NCBI GenBank assembly: GCA_019009955.1 | Contig: CM032230.1 | Location: 108,441,501-108,505,500 of the forward strand | Origin: Riptortus pedestris | Lineage: Eukaryota > Arthropoda > Insecta > Hemiptera > Alydidae | Length of the DNA stretch: 64,000 bases | Reading direction: 5' to 3' | Shown here: positions 10,020 to 20,823 of the stretch, one piece after another | Position numbering within the stretch: position 1 is the stretch's first letter | Layout: each line of letters starts with the position of its first letter | Program-made: the position numbers and the translations under genes | Notes under the pieces: generated by a model | Seen by the model: only the letters and a program-made list of their open reading frames with translations | What the model was told of the DNA's origin: nothing | Database searches by the model: none

Positions 10020-11340
10020 CTAAAAAATGAATATTTATATCTCAAGAATATTTATTTACTACAAAAAAAGAAAAGGAATAAATAAGTAGTTGAAACTTGT
10101 CATATAAATTTAATTTATCATTCAACTAATTGTTACATACAGTGACTAAGTGACAGTATTATACATATGTAAATATTTATCTGTACCATTATAAACGTGA
10201 CTTTAAATAATAAAAAAAAATACTTGCCTAAAAAAAATTGACTCTATATCCTGAGGTACACGAAATATCTATTTTTAAAACTCTTACAGGAATAATAAGG
10301 TGTGTATACTACGATTGATAGAACAATACTGAATGTTTTGTGGAAAAATCAGGAAAGGTTTACCCTAGGGGTCGGAGAGGGGGATAGCAGGTAGCTCACC
10401 TTTCCAGCTGTTATTATTTTTTGGGGTTTCCTACAAATTTTCCTATTGATCTTAAGGCGGAAATTTCCCGAATTCAAACATTATACCATTTGATTCTCAG
10501 GCAGTTCCTCTAACATTTGGTGCAAAAATCATCTCGAGCACTTGTGAGATAACTTTTTCACACTTTCCCAAACATGGGTAATAGTTGCCAACAAGTGTTT
10601 GTATGTTAATATATATTTCTATTTATATAAATTGATACTATAGCTGTTAGGTATAGCCTGCATTGTGCATTTCATGTACAATCCGAGAGACATTAATTAA
10701 AACTGATAAGTATTATCTGTCGTGTGATTTGAACGTTGATTAACATGGATCAACAAGTGTACGGATCGAGATGTTGGAAACTTGCAACTTTGAATTAACG
10801 TAGCTACCTAAAGCTTTACCTAATTTACGATTCAACTATATTTCAAGGTCCAGGATTAATATAGAAACAAAGATAATATACTTGCTTCAGAATAAAAGTA
10901 GTTGATTTTTTGCACCATGACCTTTAAATGCGCACTTAAAACTGATATAAGACGGCTGAAAAGTTATTTAAAAAAGTAGTACTACTAGTTCAAACCACTC
11001 TGTTTTAGGGTAAATAGAGAGAGAGAAGCGAAACAGGTGTTAGAGCGAGAGGTTCTTGTTAGGGACTGAGCAGGAGCTGGGGGTATGCAATGACGTCACC
11101 TGGCCCCCGCCATCCCAGCTGCGTATTCTAGTAACAGCTGTCTGTACAAGACATACGGCACAACAAGCCACTACTCAACCAAAAATCGATAAGTACTTAC
11201 AATAAATATCGAAGAAAATGCTGTTAGTATAACAATATTAACGAAATTTATCTTAGCAGCTTACCAGCATGGGATTACACATGTGCAAAGGGAGATTATA
11301 TTCTACATGTACTCTACTGGAAACTGATGTCTGCATGCGT
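10020..11340. other. Non-coding region, no recognised repeat
   Basis: No convincing ORF. A more GC-rich patch at 11030-11170 contains a TGACGTCA (CRE-like) palindrome at 11091-11098 within TGACGTCACCTGGCCC. A near-identical 16-mer is at 16768. Confidence 0.5.
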
Positions 11341-11346
11341 AAAAAA

Positions 11347-12064
11347 GTCCGTCACGAAATCTTTCAGATCATTTTAATAAACTCCCAACAGAAACACCTT
11401 CTGAATTCTAAACACATAGGTCTACCAACCTGACTGATAACTTTATTGTAAACTATGTACTATATCCAGTACTGCAATTTATAATGAATCAGAATAATTT
11501 ATATTTTAATAATTCAAAGTTTAGTAGTCCAAGAACTAATGAAAGGGGTGGGGGGGGGCGGATGAACAAAACGTATTTGCATAAATCTCACAAAGTAAAA
11601 GTAGTAACGACAAGGAAGGTTAGAAGAACCTCCACCAGAGCCGAACAGTTACGGAAACGGCAGAACAGTACCCGATCACGTCCCACACACTTAATAAAAA
11701 TGCAAATATCTTGGTTAATATTCAAGATAGAGAATAAATGTATATAACAATATTTATAGTAAATTTAATTTGCAATAAGATTGGTTCTATACAATATTTC
11801 GATCCGATGCATGATAACGGAGATATTTCGAATTTACGAAAATCCCCCTCCTCTTATCAGATTTCAGCCATTAACGAACTTATTTTTTTCTTTTTACATA
11901 AAACGGTTAAATGTCGAGTTTCGTAACGATCAAACAAAAATAGCGACCGCTAGAGCGCTAACAGACAAGTATATATATAATTTGGAACAGACCTCATTTT
12001 CGTCATCTCCTGGGTAGGATCGATGGACATTTCTGTCATGAGATTCCTTAAGGGAAATCTGCTA
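11347..12064 (+). mobile_element. RC-1 copy, long-5' subtype
   Basis: Starts GTCCGTCACG, lacks the usual CAGGGGCTG block, and continues with the long-subtype leader (AAATCTTTCAG..AATTTTAATAAACTCCCAAC). It ends AGATTCCTTAAGGGAAATCTGCTAAAA. Only a very short TATATATA is present at the microsatellite position. Confidence 0.8.
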
Positions 12065-12202
12065 AAAAACAGAATTCCCAAATCATTACTAATGAATGTA
12101 TGTGAAAGGGAAGCTAGAATTCAGAAAGAAGTAAGACATGGTTGCCCTTCAGATTTGCAGATGGCATTGCTCTGTTTACATAAACTACTTATTTCAGGCG
12201 AA

Positions 12203-12960
12203 GTCCGTCAAGCAGGGGCTGCGTAAAATAAGCAGATTTTCCATGTGCTGGTATAACACACTTGTGATCTTATCTCACCACATATTATAATTAACATGTA
12301 TGTAAATAACCAATGAGTAGAAGGAGGCGGGAGGTGGGTTACTGAACGCAGATTACAAGAAAGTACGAATAACTCGCACTAATACTTGCTTTATAGCATA
12401 AATTTTACGATCAGACTCATAATAACGGAAACGTATTAAATTTTCGAATTCCCCATCTAAACCCCCACAATTCCAGGTTGGAATTCCGCCAATTATGATC
12501 TATAGTTTTGAGTGAAATCAAGTATGGCAGAGATCAAATAAACATTTTCGAGTAAAGAACGAATAGTCTTATTTGATGGCGTCATCGCGTAACGCATTTC
12601 ACAAAATAAAAGTTCAATAATAACCATATTTGGTTTCCATCCTAGAAATGAAGAGTTTCAAGGCATAATAGCTTATTGTTAATATGACATGAGTAGGAGT
12701 GGGGGTTTACAAGTGGCCGAATTCTAAAATATGGAAACACCTTAATTAATATTTAATAAAGAGAAAATATGCTCATAACTACATTTGCAAAAAGATTGAA
12801 TCTATACAATTTTTCAATCCGACGTGTAACAAGAAAGATATTTTGAATTTTCGAAATTCCCCTTCCAAACCCTTAATCCCTTCCCCAAGTCCGAGTTCAG
12901 CCGTTAACGAACATGAACTTTATTTTTATACATATAGATTAAATAACAGAAAAAATCTGT
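12203..12960 (+). mobile_element. RC-1 copy, divergent subtype, 3' truncated
   Basis: Starts GTCCGTCAAGCAGGGGCTGCG. It then follows a different leader (GTATAACACACTTGTGATCTTATCTC), shared with 60.9-61.6 kb and 18.2 kb. The homology stops near 12960 before any (TA)n or palindrome. Confidence 0.7.
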
Positions 12961-13021
12961 TATAAATGGAGATTTGATGATGGCAGATCACCTTCATGTC
13001 TAAAAATTCCTGAGTGGTTGT

Positions 13022-13610
13022 GTTAACTAAGCAGATTTCCCACATGCGTCAGGTATTTGCATTAACCTCAAAACGTTAAAGTTCAAGGAGAACAATATTT
13101 GGTATTTGGCCTTCAAAAAAGTGATTCATAATATAACAGCTTAATAATGTTAATATGACTTGAGGAGGAGTGGGGGTTTACTGAAGGGCGAAAACTTAAA
13201 TATTGAAATATCTCGGTCAATATTAGATTTCAGAGAAAAAATTTATATAAATAACATTCATGGAACATTACATTTGTAATATGATTAATTCTATACAATT
13301 TTTCAATCCGACGCATAACAATAGAGATATTTCGAGTTTTCGAAATTCTCCCCTTCAAACTCCCTCGTCCAATTGGTCAGATTTCATCAGTTAATTTGAT
13401 CTTTATTTTTACATAAAACGTTTAAATACTGAGTTTGGTAACGATCAAACAAAAATTGTGACCGTTAGAGCGTTAACATATATATACAGTTTTGAGAGGA
13501 TCTCATTTTCGTCATCTGGGTAGGATCGATGGACATTTCAGTAGATTTTTTCGTAAATCGTATCATGAGTACGACCTCAATAGCTGATTTCCCTTAGGGG
13601 CAATCTGCTA
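13022..13610 (+). mobile_element. RC-1 copy, 5' truncated at the first block
   Basis: Begins at GTTAACTAAGCAGATTTCCC and runs to GATTTCCCTTAGGGGCAATCTGCTAAAA at the 3' palindrome. It contains the GGAGTGGGGGTTTACTGAAG module and GACCGTTAGAGCGTTAAC. Confidence 0.8.
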
Positions 13611-13639
13611 AAATCGTTAAATAAGCATCTCTTGTGTGA

Positions 13640-14050
13640 GTGCATGCCTCAAAAGCAAGTGCTCTAGCTAGTTTTTTTGTAATTTGAGTCTGTGTTGAAG
13701 ATAGGTTCCTGAGATCTGTTAGCGTTGTATTTTGGCTGTTAGTATTAGCACAAGAGCGATAATTTCTTTAATCTATTGTCATACCTATCGGTGGAGACCG
13801 TCGTCATTGGCTGCTGGTTGAGTACCGCTGGCAAGCCCTTTCGATGCGATGGCATCATCTTCAAGCCTGTTATAGTTGTACTGAGTTGGTTGCCCGTCAG
13901 TCAGTGGGTTTTATGCTCTGTTCACCGTATTAGTTGTTTACATTTAGTCCAGATCTGTTTACTTACCACTAAGATCTGTCATTTCTTTAATCCTTTCGGT
14001 GAGCTGGTGTTTATCCGTCTTCGCACTTCGGTCTAGCTAAAAATTAATGT
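13640..14050 (-). mobile_element. Penelope-like element end (hammerhead-like core), relic
   Basis: On the minus strand, 13867-13838 reads CTTGAAGATGATGCCATCGCATCGAAAGG (described in parts): CTTGAAGA, a GATGC/GCATC stem, then GAAA. Penelope-like elements commonly carry such hammerhead-derived CTGAnGA..GAAA cores in their terminal repeats. No reverse transcriptase coding is nearby. The boundaries are approximate. Confidence 0.4.
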
Positions 14051-14439
14051 TGGTTGAGATAATCCTTCTTCTTGTTTACAAGATATTTGCAGATATATTC
14101 AAATTTCATTTTGGGTCATATTTGACTTTTATCAATAAAATGTGATATTTTCAGTCTTACTACGTGTAAGTCAATCAGTAGGAGAATGATTTTTTTAAAT
14201 CATATAAATAAAATAATAATAATTTTATGACGAACTTTAATTTTTTAGACATTTTCCTGAGCAATACCAGATTTCAACGAATAAGAAAAAAGTAATAAAC
14301 AAATAAGGTAAAATAAAGAACCATTTGAAATAACGGAAAGTTTTATTTACAAACTCATATAATTATTTGTAAAGAAGTTTTATATTTAATAAACGGCTAT
14401 TTTATATTTAATAAAAGTCTTATTTTACAATAAATCCTT

Positions 14440-14530
14440 AGTCCCACCCTGGCTAGAAATGGGTGGTAACCTGTAGATAACCCGTCCCAATTAGCCATAG
14501 TAGCATAAAGTGAACGTTAATAAATAAATA
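14440..14530 (+). mobile_element. SINE-A, 3' half only
   Basis: Matches the 3' part of SINE-A: TCCCACCCTGGCTAGAAATG, then GGTAACCTGTAGATAACCCG, ending in GTTAATAAATAAATA. The tRNA-like head is missing. Confidence 0.8.
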
Positions 14531-14539
14531 TTATTTTAC

Positions 14540-15230
14540 AGAATTAAGGTGGATTACCTTCAAGTTACGACCCTTTTCTTCGTAAATTTGGACTAAGGAT
14601 TTTATTTAGTTATTGTCACCAAAGTGAGCCCAGAATAGTGCTCACAACTCTTGATTTATTAAGTGTACGAAGTGCAACTCCTTAAGTCACTAACTCAGTT
14701 GAGGCGAAACTAACTTATATTCTAATGAGCAGTCTTAATATTTGTCTCACTTCGAATAACGAAAAAAACTCTTATCATATAGGAGTCCGAAGAATGGACT
14801 TAATTCTGACTAGTTATACTGTGTTGTTGTATCTACAGGTTACACCTGATAATTGATCTCGTGAACAGGTAAACAAGATTTTCACGGGACCGATCAATGG
14901 AATAAGAGGGTCACATGGGCATGCAGTGGTTTCTCGTTGCCTTCTGCATTAGACTACCCAGCAATAGAGGCATCATGAGGGAAATTCCAATCAAAGCCAA
15001 TAATGGCATGAGTGGAGAATATCAATGTCTATCTACACCTATGTCCTAGCTGTTTCTAGTTTTCAGGTAACTGGCTTCAATAATCTCCCTCATACACATC
15101 CGATATAAGGAACAAGTCTGTACATCACGACCCATCTTATTTCAAGCAAAAGTATGATGTATTGTTTTCATCGGACAAGAAGATGGAGTCATATTGGAGT
15201 AAAATAAAAAAAACGGAACATCTCCGATAT
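14540..15230. other. Unique-looking non-coding stretch
   Basis: No open frame, RNA gene or known repeat recognised between the SINE fragment and the MITE terminus. Confidence 0.5.
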
Positions 15231-15508
15231 TTAGGCTAGGCCTTCACAAACGATTTCTTGTCGCGGCGACAAAAAAATCGCTGTATCTGAAATTTTGGAA
15301 TGTCAATCCGCTGCGATAAAAAAAACGCTAATTTATATCAGTTTCCCAATGGATGTCATTGAAACTTCTTGTGAGGTCGCTCTTTTGCTGCTTAGAGCGA
15401 GAAATATGCGTCCATCCATATAACGTCGTCAGACATTTTAGGTAACTAACCAGCGGGAAGAAAAACGTGATGTGATACAGCCGTTTGTAAAATCGCGACT
15501 AAACCATG

Positions 15509-15721
15509 ATCTTACGTTTTGCATAAAACGTTCAAATACGGAATTTGGTAATGATCAAACAAAAATTGAGACCGCTAGGGCGTTAACAGACATAAATACG
15601 TATATAATTGTGAACTGTCCTAATTTTCGTGATCTTCTGGGTAAGATCAATGAACAATTGAAGAAATTGTTCAAAAATCGCGTCGTGAATACATGAACAG
15701 CGGATTTCCCTTAAGGGAAAC
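15509..15721 (+). mobile_element. RC-1 3' fragment (captured copy)
   Basis: Covers CATAAAACGTTCAAATACGG to the palindrome GGATTTCCCTTAAGGGAAAC. It shares private variants with the copy at 19905-20102: ATTGTGAAC, CCTAATTTTCGTGATCT, GGGTAAGAT and AATTGAAG. It is therefore part of a duplicated segment, not an independent insertion. Confidence 0.75.
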
Positions 15722-15791
15722 ATGGTAATATGTTAAGATAAAAAAAACTTTTAAGACAATAAGACTCGGTTCTGAAGAATTTAAATAAATG

Positions 15792-15977
15792 TCAAATATT
15801 TATTATTACCTTTGTGAATACGCAGTTTGCCTTATTATGATCAAACTCTACGATATCTCCGAGGAAACTCTCCATAAAATCGTAGGCGTACCACGTGGTC
15901 GTAAACTTTTCTTCTTGTGTGGTCGCTCTTTTGCTTCGAGCAAGAAATATGCGTCCATCCAATTCGTCGTCAGACAT
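15792..15977 (-). pseudogene. Chimeric MADF fragment in the MITE
   Basis: Starts MSDDELDGRIFLARSKRATT, the head of the MITE's own MADF-type ORF. It then joins FTTTWYAYDFMESFLGDIVE and FDHNKANCVFTK, which match the end of the MADF exon at 20428-20520. A donor-like AAG|GTAATA is kept at the same codon as in the parent gene. The fusion drops most of the MADF domain, so it is unlikely to be functional. Confidence 0.65.
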
Positions 15978-16191
15978 TTTACGTAACTAACCAGCAGGAA
16001 AAAAAACATGATGTGATACAGCCGTTTGACAAAATCGCGACTAAACCATACCTGCCCATGTGGTCTATTCCCTGAAGCGACAGTCGCGTCGCAGAGAAAA
16101 TAGGACCTGTTGCAATTATTTAATCGCTGCGATTACTTAGTCGCAAGTGTGTTCACTTGTATTACAAACAAGAGTTCTATTTTTTACGACA

Positions 16192-16420
16192 TGGGGCTCA
16201 GGTTAGCCATGCGAGTTAAAGCGTTGACCTTTAACTCACATGGTAAACCTAGAGTGGCGAGTTCGATTCTTGCCTGGGCAAAGGAAATTATTTAGTGACG
16301 AAATTCATTAAATAACGTCCTAAAATCCCACCCTGGCTAGAAAAGGGTGGCAACCTTTAGATAACCCGTCCCAATTAGCCTAAGTTGCAAAAAGTGGACG
16401 TTAATAAATAAATAATAATA
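16192..16420 (+). mobile_element. SINE-A, full length with 11-bp duplication
   Basis: The tRNA-derived head (GGGGCTCAGGTTAGCCATGC) has an A-box-like TTAGCCATGCGAGTTAAAG and a B-box GAGTTCGATTC. The body contains CCACCCTGGCTAGAAAAGGG and the tail is (AATA)n. The target duplication TTTTTACGACA lies at 16181-16191 and 16421-16431. Confidence 0.92.
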
Positions 16421-16799
16421 TTTTTACGACAGAAAAATGGCGTGACAAGAAATCGCCAGAGGAGGCCTAGCCTAATGGTTGGGTATTGGCTTATAACCTT
16501 TCGTATTATTTGTACTTTTATGGCAAATATACTCTAGTACAATACATTTACTGTAAATTAACAGGAACGATAAACGTATAACTAGTGTTTTGGTTCTTTC
16601 AACTAGCTTAACTACTTAACTAATATACTTAGTTCGAAAAGTAATTGAATAATTGATCCCTAACAATTATTTTAGCTGGAATAATCATCTAGATATAGCG
16701 TTGCCCATTTGTAGCTGCCTAAGGTTCCTATTGGTGCAGGTCAGTTCTGTTACCGAAAGCATGTTGGTGACGTCACTTGGCCCTCCCTCCAAAACGATG

Positions 16800-19700
16800 C
16801 TAAGCCAAACCATTCGATGGTTTTGTGTAAGGAAGACTGCTACTATTTCTCAATCGCCGGTTAATTAGAATACCATCTATTTCATACATGAGGTACTCTC
16901 GCTCATCTTCGGGCACCTTTCTCAGCTTCTTCGCCAGCAACTTGGCGAACAGGTCACAATCATCATCTTCCTCTTCGTGTAACCTCTTTACAGCCTTCTT
17001 GCTCGGTTCTTGGTTCACTTCTATCGCTTCATTGCTTAGATCATCCATCTCCGGTGACTTGGCACAATGTTCTGTCATAGCCAACGGATCAGTCAGCCCT
17101 GGCGTTCTTATATCCTCCATCATCGCAGTCGCTTCTTCATCTTCCGTCTCATTCTCAACAATAGCGCCTTCATCCTGAATGTCATTTTCATCTTTTATAA
17201 TAGTTTCCACAGGATCAATCTGAAAACAAAATAAAATCATCAAAGTGCTGGCTTATTATAATGATAAAAACGTTAATATTAGTGTTAATTGTCATTACAA
17301 TATTAATTTTTGGGACTCAAGTTAACAACATGAGTTAAGGATAATATAATACAACTTAAGAGTCGTGAGTTCGATCCTACCCAGGCAATGGAAACTTGTT
17401 TAGTGACGAACTCATTAAATAAAATTCGTTGTCCCTCACTGGCCAGGATAGGGAGTAACCTATTGTTTTGTTTATTACAAAATCAGTAAATATTAGAGTT
17501 CTTTTTGATTGCAAAATTAAACACACACAAGCTTCAGATTTTTTATCACTGCAAAATTTATTCAACAATGCATAACTCTTGGATAATTAATCTTAACTAT
17601 TACTCACAGTATGCACTGATAGCTGCACTGTTCTTGTTATTAAACAGTCCAATAACTCACTCACGATCGCTGAAGTTCACAAAAATACGGCACTGCACTG
17701 ATCTTCGCTAAGTTAACGGCACTGCGCTGTCTTAAACACGGTACTATACTGTTCTTTACAGAGTCACGGCACAACACTGTCCCTCACATAAAACACTTTA
17801 CCGCACTGTAAGTAAGTCGCACTGTTGCACTGAACACACTGATAATCACATGATAGCTGAGTACAAACTAACTCGGGGAAGGCTGGGTAGCATTTTATAG
17901 CTTGTCGACTAACATCTGACTCTTCTAGATCTGCCACAGTAGCAAAAAGTAGACATTAATAAATAATTATACTAACTGAATTATAAAACGTGTTTAAATT
18001 TTTTTGTCTTAAATATTTACCATTAATACATAAATGTTTGAATGTTATTTATTCTAAAAAATAATTTAAAGGAAGCATAATTTTTCATTGTGCTACTATA
18101 TCAGGCAATTTAAATTTTAAAAATGCCGTCACGAGTGAGAGTGCGTAAACTATGCAGATGATAGTGTGACACACTACTGCTCTCCTCTGACCATATATTG
18201 CAAAAAAAAAAATTAAAAGCCTACTAATTGAGGTAGGGTTTTAAAAAATGTAGCAACAATGGGGGGAGATACAGCATCAATAGTTTAACAACATTAGTTC
18301 TAGGACATTTTTCGATCTGACTCATAACAAAGTAGATATTTTGAATTTTCGAATTCCCCCTCTTCTACCCCTCCCCTATTCATGGTCGAATTCTACCCAT
18401 TAACAAATATGATCTTTTCTGTTGAACTAACCGGTTAACGAAACTTGATATATCTTTTTATACAAAAAGAAAGATCAAGTTCGTTAACGGCTGAAATCGG
18501 ACCAGGGGAAAGTGGGGGGGGGAGAATTTAGAAAATTCTTAATATTTTAAGGCTGAGTAAACAAAGCAGATTTCCCGCGTGAAGTTTTACAATAGATAAA
18601 TCTATATACTGGCAACAAACACTTAACACCACTTTGAATGTTAAGTGAATAACGACAAACGGTACTGAGAAATCTTTCAGTCAATTTTAGTAACCTCTTT
18701 AACGGGAAGCGTCTGAATTGTAATCAAACAGGCTTGAACCCCTGACGCCAACCTCTGAGAGTTGAACAGATAGGTAGAAATATTCTAGAACGGAAAGAAG
18801 AGCAATAACTGAAATATCTCTGAATTACATATTAATTTTATTGAAAACTATTTAATATATCTGAGTCCTGTAATTTATAATGAATCAGAATAATTTTTAT
18901 CTTAATCACTCAAATGCTAGTAATCCAAAAACTAAAGCAGGGGAGGAGGGAGCGGATGAACAGAACGTATTTGCATATAGCTCTCAAAGTAAAAGATCAA
19001 TAAAAACAATATTTGGTATTTAACCTTGGAATGAAATGGTTCATAGTATAACAGCTTATATAGGGTCCGGCAGAAAAACCTGACGATTTTGTAGTGATTG
19101 TTATGTTGGCACCTCTGTCATTGAGACGGCGGGAATGTTGTACATCGACAGGTCTATTCTTGCCATTTCAGTAGCCAGTATGTCGTGGTCGGGTGAAAAT
19201 CGAGCGTTTTTGATTGAAGCCTATTTTAAAAATAATGACTCAGTTATTTTAACACAGCGTTTATTTCGCAGACATTTCAATTTAAATCGACACGCGCCTG
19301 TTCCCAGCAGAAATTCGATCTTGTTGTGGGTAAAGAATTTTAGGAACACGTCGTCTGCTTTAAAAACGAAACCACCAGGACGAAAACGGACTGTGAGAAC
19401 GCCTGAAAACATTAACGCGGTAAGAGTAGCTGTTACACGGTCTCCACGACGTTCAGCAGCGAAACATGCTGTTGCGCTAGCCATTTCTGATCGAAGTGTA
19501 CGACGAATTCTTCATTCCGACCTGAAATTCCATCCGTATAAGATGATGTTAGTGCAACATACTTAATGTAAATGAAACGGCAAGAATAGACCTGTCGATG
19601 TACAACATTCCCGCCGTCTGAATGACAGTGGTGCCAACATAACAATTACTACAAAATCGTCAGGTTTTTATGCCGGACCCTGTACTATGACAGGAGTGGG

Positions 19701-20823
19701 GGTTTACTGGTAGCCAAAACTATAAAATCCAAATATCTCGGTTAATATTCGTGATACAGAAAATATTCATAGACAATATTTATAGATCATTAAATTTCAA
19801 TAAGATTGGTTCTATACAATTTTTCGATACGATCCTCTAAACACCCACTCCCACTGGTCCGATTTCAGCCATTAACGAATCTGATCTTTCTTTTTACATA
19901 AAACGTTTAAATACGGAATTTGGTAACGATCAAACAAAAATTGCGACCGCTAGAGCGTTAACAGACAAATATATGTATATAATTGTGAACGGACCTAATT
20001 TTCGTGATCTCCTGGGTAAGATGAATGACTAATTGAAGACATTTTTCGAAAATTTCGTCATAAATGCGACATCAACAGCAGATTTCTCTTAAGGAAAATC
20101 TGTATACTGTTAATATCTTCGGGTATTGACCGTGTGCGCATATACCTGACGTGAACACACTCTTCAGCCTCAGAGATAGCCCTGAGGAAGCTAGAAGCAT
20201 GTCTAGCGAAAGGTTGACAACAAAAATGATGACACGGTCAATACCCGAAGACCTTAATAGTATTAATGACCAGGACCACCGAAGTCTACGAGTATATATG
20301 GAAATCAAGTACATAATATGTTAAGATAAAAACAAAAAAAAAAACAAAAAAAAAAAAAAAAAAACCTTTTAAGACAATAAGACTCAGATGTGAAGTATTT
20401 AAATAAATGTCAAATATTTTTTACTACCTTTGTGTATGCGCAGGTAGCCTTATTATGATCAAACCCTACGATATCCCCGAGGAAACTCTCCATAAAATCG
20501 TAGGCGTACCACGTGGTCGTATATTTGTCACCTTTAGTCCCGGATCGTAATGCCTCTTTCTTCTTGCGGAGGTGCCCCCTGAACGTGGCCATCATTGATT
20601 CCTTCTTCTTCTTCAACTCGGGGACAGGGCGGCCGAGGGCGTAGCTAAGCCGAAGCCAGCCCTCGAGGAGTTTCGCCTTGTCTTTGTGTTGAGGGTGCAT
20701 CGGGTCCCATAGAATAGACTCATTGCGGTATAGACGCAGGAACTCTATCGTAAGGGCGTTACTCCAATCCATAAAGCGGGAAGAGTCGGGGGACGAACGT
20801 GCGGACTCCCGCTTCCCCTTCAT
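16800..20823 (-). CDS. MADF-BESS domain protein (2 exons)
   Basis: Proposed join of exon 20823-20428 and exon 17219-16800, 271 aa. Exon 1 (MKGKRESARSSPDSSRFMDW) carries a MADF domain: NALTIEFLRLYRNESILWDP, then ELKKKKESMMATFRGHLRKK and TTTWYAYDFMESFLGDI. It ends at AAG|GTAGTA. Exon 2 follows TTTGTTTTCAG, is acidic, and carries a BESS motif (DLFAKLLAKKLRKVPEDERE). The junction is phase 0 on both sides. The 3.2-kb intron holds RC-1, SINE-A, mariner-like and Penelope-like insertions. MADF-BESS proteins are DNA-binding regulators in insects. Its length equals that of the Harbinger accessory protein at 1980, so it could also be an orphaned transposon gene. The start could lie upstream (MNIASPALG at 20880). 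Confidence 0.6.
17311..17467 (+). mobile_element. SINE-A, decayed
   Basis: Reads TGGGACTCAAGTTAACAACA, a B-box-like GAGTTCGATCC, AACTTGTTTAGTGACGAACT and CTGGCCAGGATAGGGAGTAA. All are degenerate forms of SINE-A blocks. It lies in the MADF-BESS intron. Confidence 0.7.
17605..17850. repeat. Degenerate GCACTG-rich minisatellite
   Basis: Seven or more irregular units with the core (C)GGCACTGCACTGTTCTT occur about every 25-40 bp (for example near 17690, 17717, 17741, 17770, 17800 and 17820). A SINE-A 3' tail fragment lies just beyond, near 17928-17970. Confidence 0.55.
18121..18545 (+). mobile_element. RC-1 fragments, divergent subtype
   Basis: Starts CCGTCACGAGTGAGAGTGCG with a damaged 5' block. 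It continues with the short divergent leader and TTTTTCGATCTGACTCATAA, then a C-rich stretch. From about 18455 a minus-oriented internal fragment follows (AAAGATCAAGTTCGTTAACG). Confidence 0.6.
19061..19682. mobile_element. Mariner/Tc1-like deletion derivative with long inverted ends
   Basis: A 622-bp element flanked by TA (19059-19060, 19683-19684). The inverted ends of about 110 bp are nearly identical: AGGGTCCGGCA, AAAAACCTGACGATTTTGTA, GACGGCGGGAATGTTGTACA and TCGACAGGTCTATTCTTGCC are all mirrored at the other end. The centre keeps only the N-terminal transposase part. Confidence 0.88.
19180..19566 (+). pseudogene. Mariner-like transposase N-terminal HTH fragment (DUF4817 type)
   Basis: Open frame MSWSGENRAFLIEAYFKNND with LFRRHFNLNRHAPVPSRNSI, LLWVKNFRNTSSALKTKPPG, RTPENINAVRVAVTRSPRRS and SVRRILHSDLKFHPYKMMLV. 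This is the two-helix-turn-helix N-terminus common to DUF4817-type mariner/Tc-like transposases in insects. It stops at YKMMLVQHT, where the catalytic domain should follow. The right inverted end begins directly after the stop, so about two thirds of the protein is deleted. The retained part may still bind the ends. Confidence 0.8.
20110..20257 (+). other. Inverted-repeat cassette around a hammerhead-like core
   Basis: A 26-bp inverted repeat (CTTCGGGTATTGACCGTGT at 20118-20136, its complement at 20232-20250) brackets CCCTGAGGAAGCTAGAAGCA (20180-20199) and GTCTAGCGAAAGG. The inner part shows CTGAGGA, a perfect 6-bp stem GCTAGA/TCTAGC and GAAA. That resembles the CUGAnGA..GAAA core kept in Penelope-like ends. 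It interrupts the RC-1/MADF segment relative to the duplicate at 15721. Confidence 0.5.

Larger units (their letters stand above)
15365..16050 (+). repeat. Pair of direct repeats (15365-15508, 15910-16050)
   Basis: Two direct copies of about 140 bp share CTTCTTGTG(A/T)GGTCGCTC, GAAATATGCGTCCATCCA, CGTCGTCAGACATTTTA, GTGATGTGATACAGCCGTTT and AAATCGCGACTAAACCAT. They bracket the captured segment 15509-15909. Confidence 0.85.
15231..16475. mobile_element. Harbinger-type MITE carrying a captured MADF-exon segment
   Basis: Inverted ends TTAGGCTAGGCCTTCACAAA / TTAGGCTAGGCCTCCTCTGG share a downstream CGATTTCTTGTC on both sides. GGCC-rich ends beside TTA/TAA resemble PIF/Harbinger. Inside are two direct repeats of about 140 bp (15365-15508 and 15910-16050). 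Each contains the ATG region of a MADF-type ORF (MSDDELDGRIFLARSK). Between them lies an RC-1 3' fragment plus the end of a MADF exon matching the gene at 16800-20823. A SINE-A copy is inserted near the right end. Confidence 0.65.
18554..20102 (+). mobile_element. RC-1 copy, long subtype, interrupted by a mariner-like element
   Basis: Begins GAGTAAACAAAGCAGATTTC and ends at the damaged palindrome GATTTCTCTTAAGGAAAATC. It shows the long-subtype leader, the GGAGTGGGGGTTTACTGGTA module after the insertion, and GCGACCGCTAGAGCGTTAAC. A 622-bp element is inserted at 19061. Confidence 0.82.

Noticed and set aside
16195..16290. Possible functional tRNA gene.
   Set aside because: The A- and B-box-like sequences belong to SINE-A: the same body and AATA tail follow in all copies, and the acceptor stem does not pair properly.
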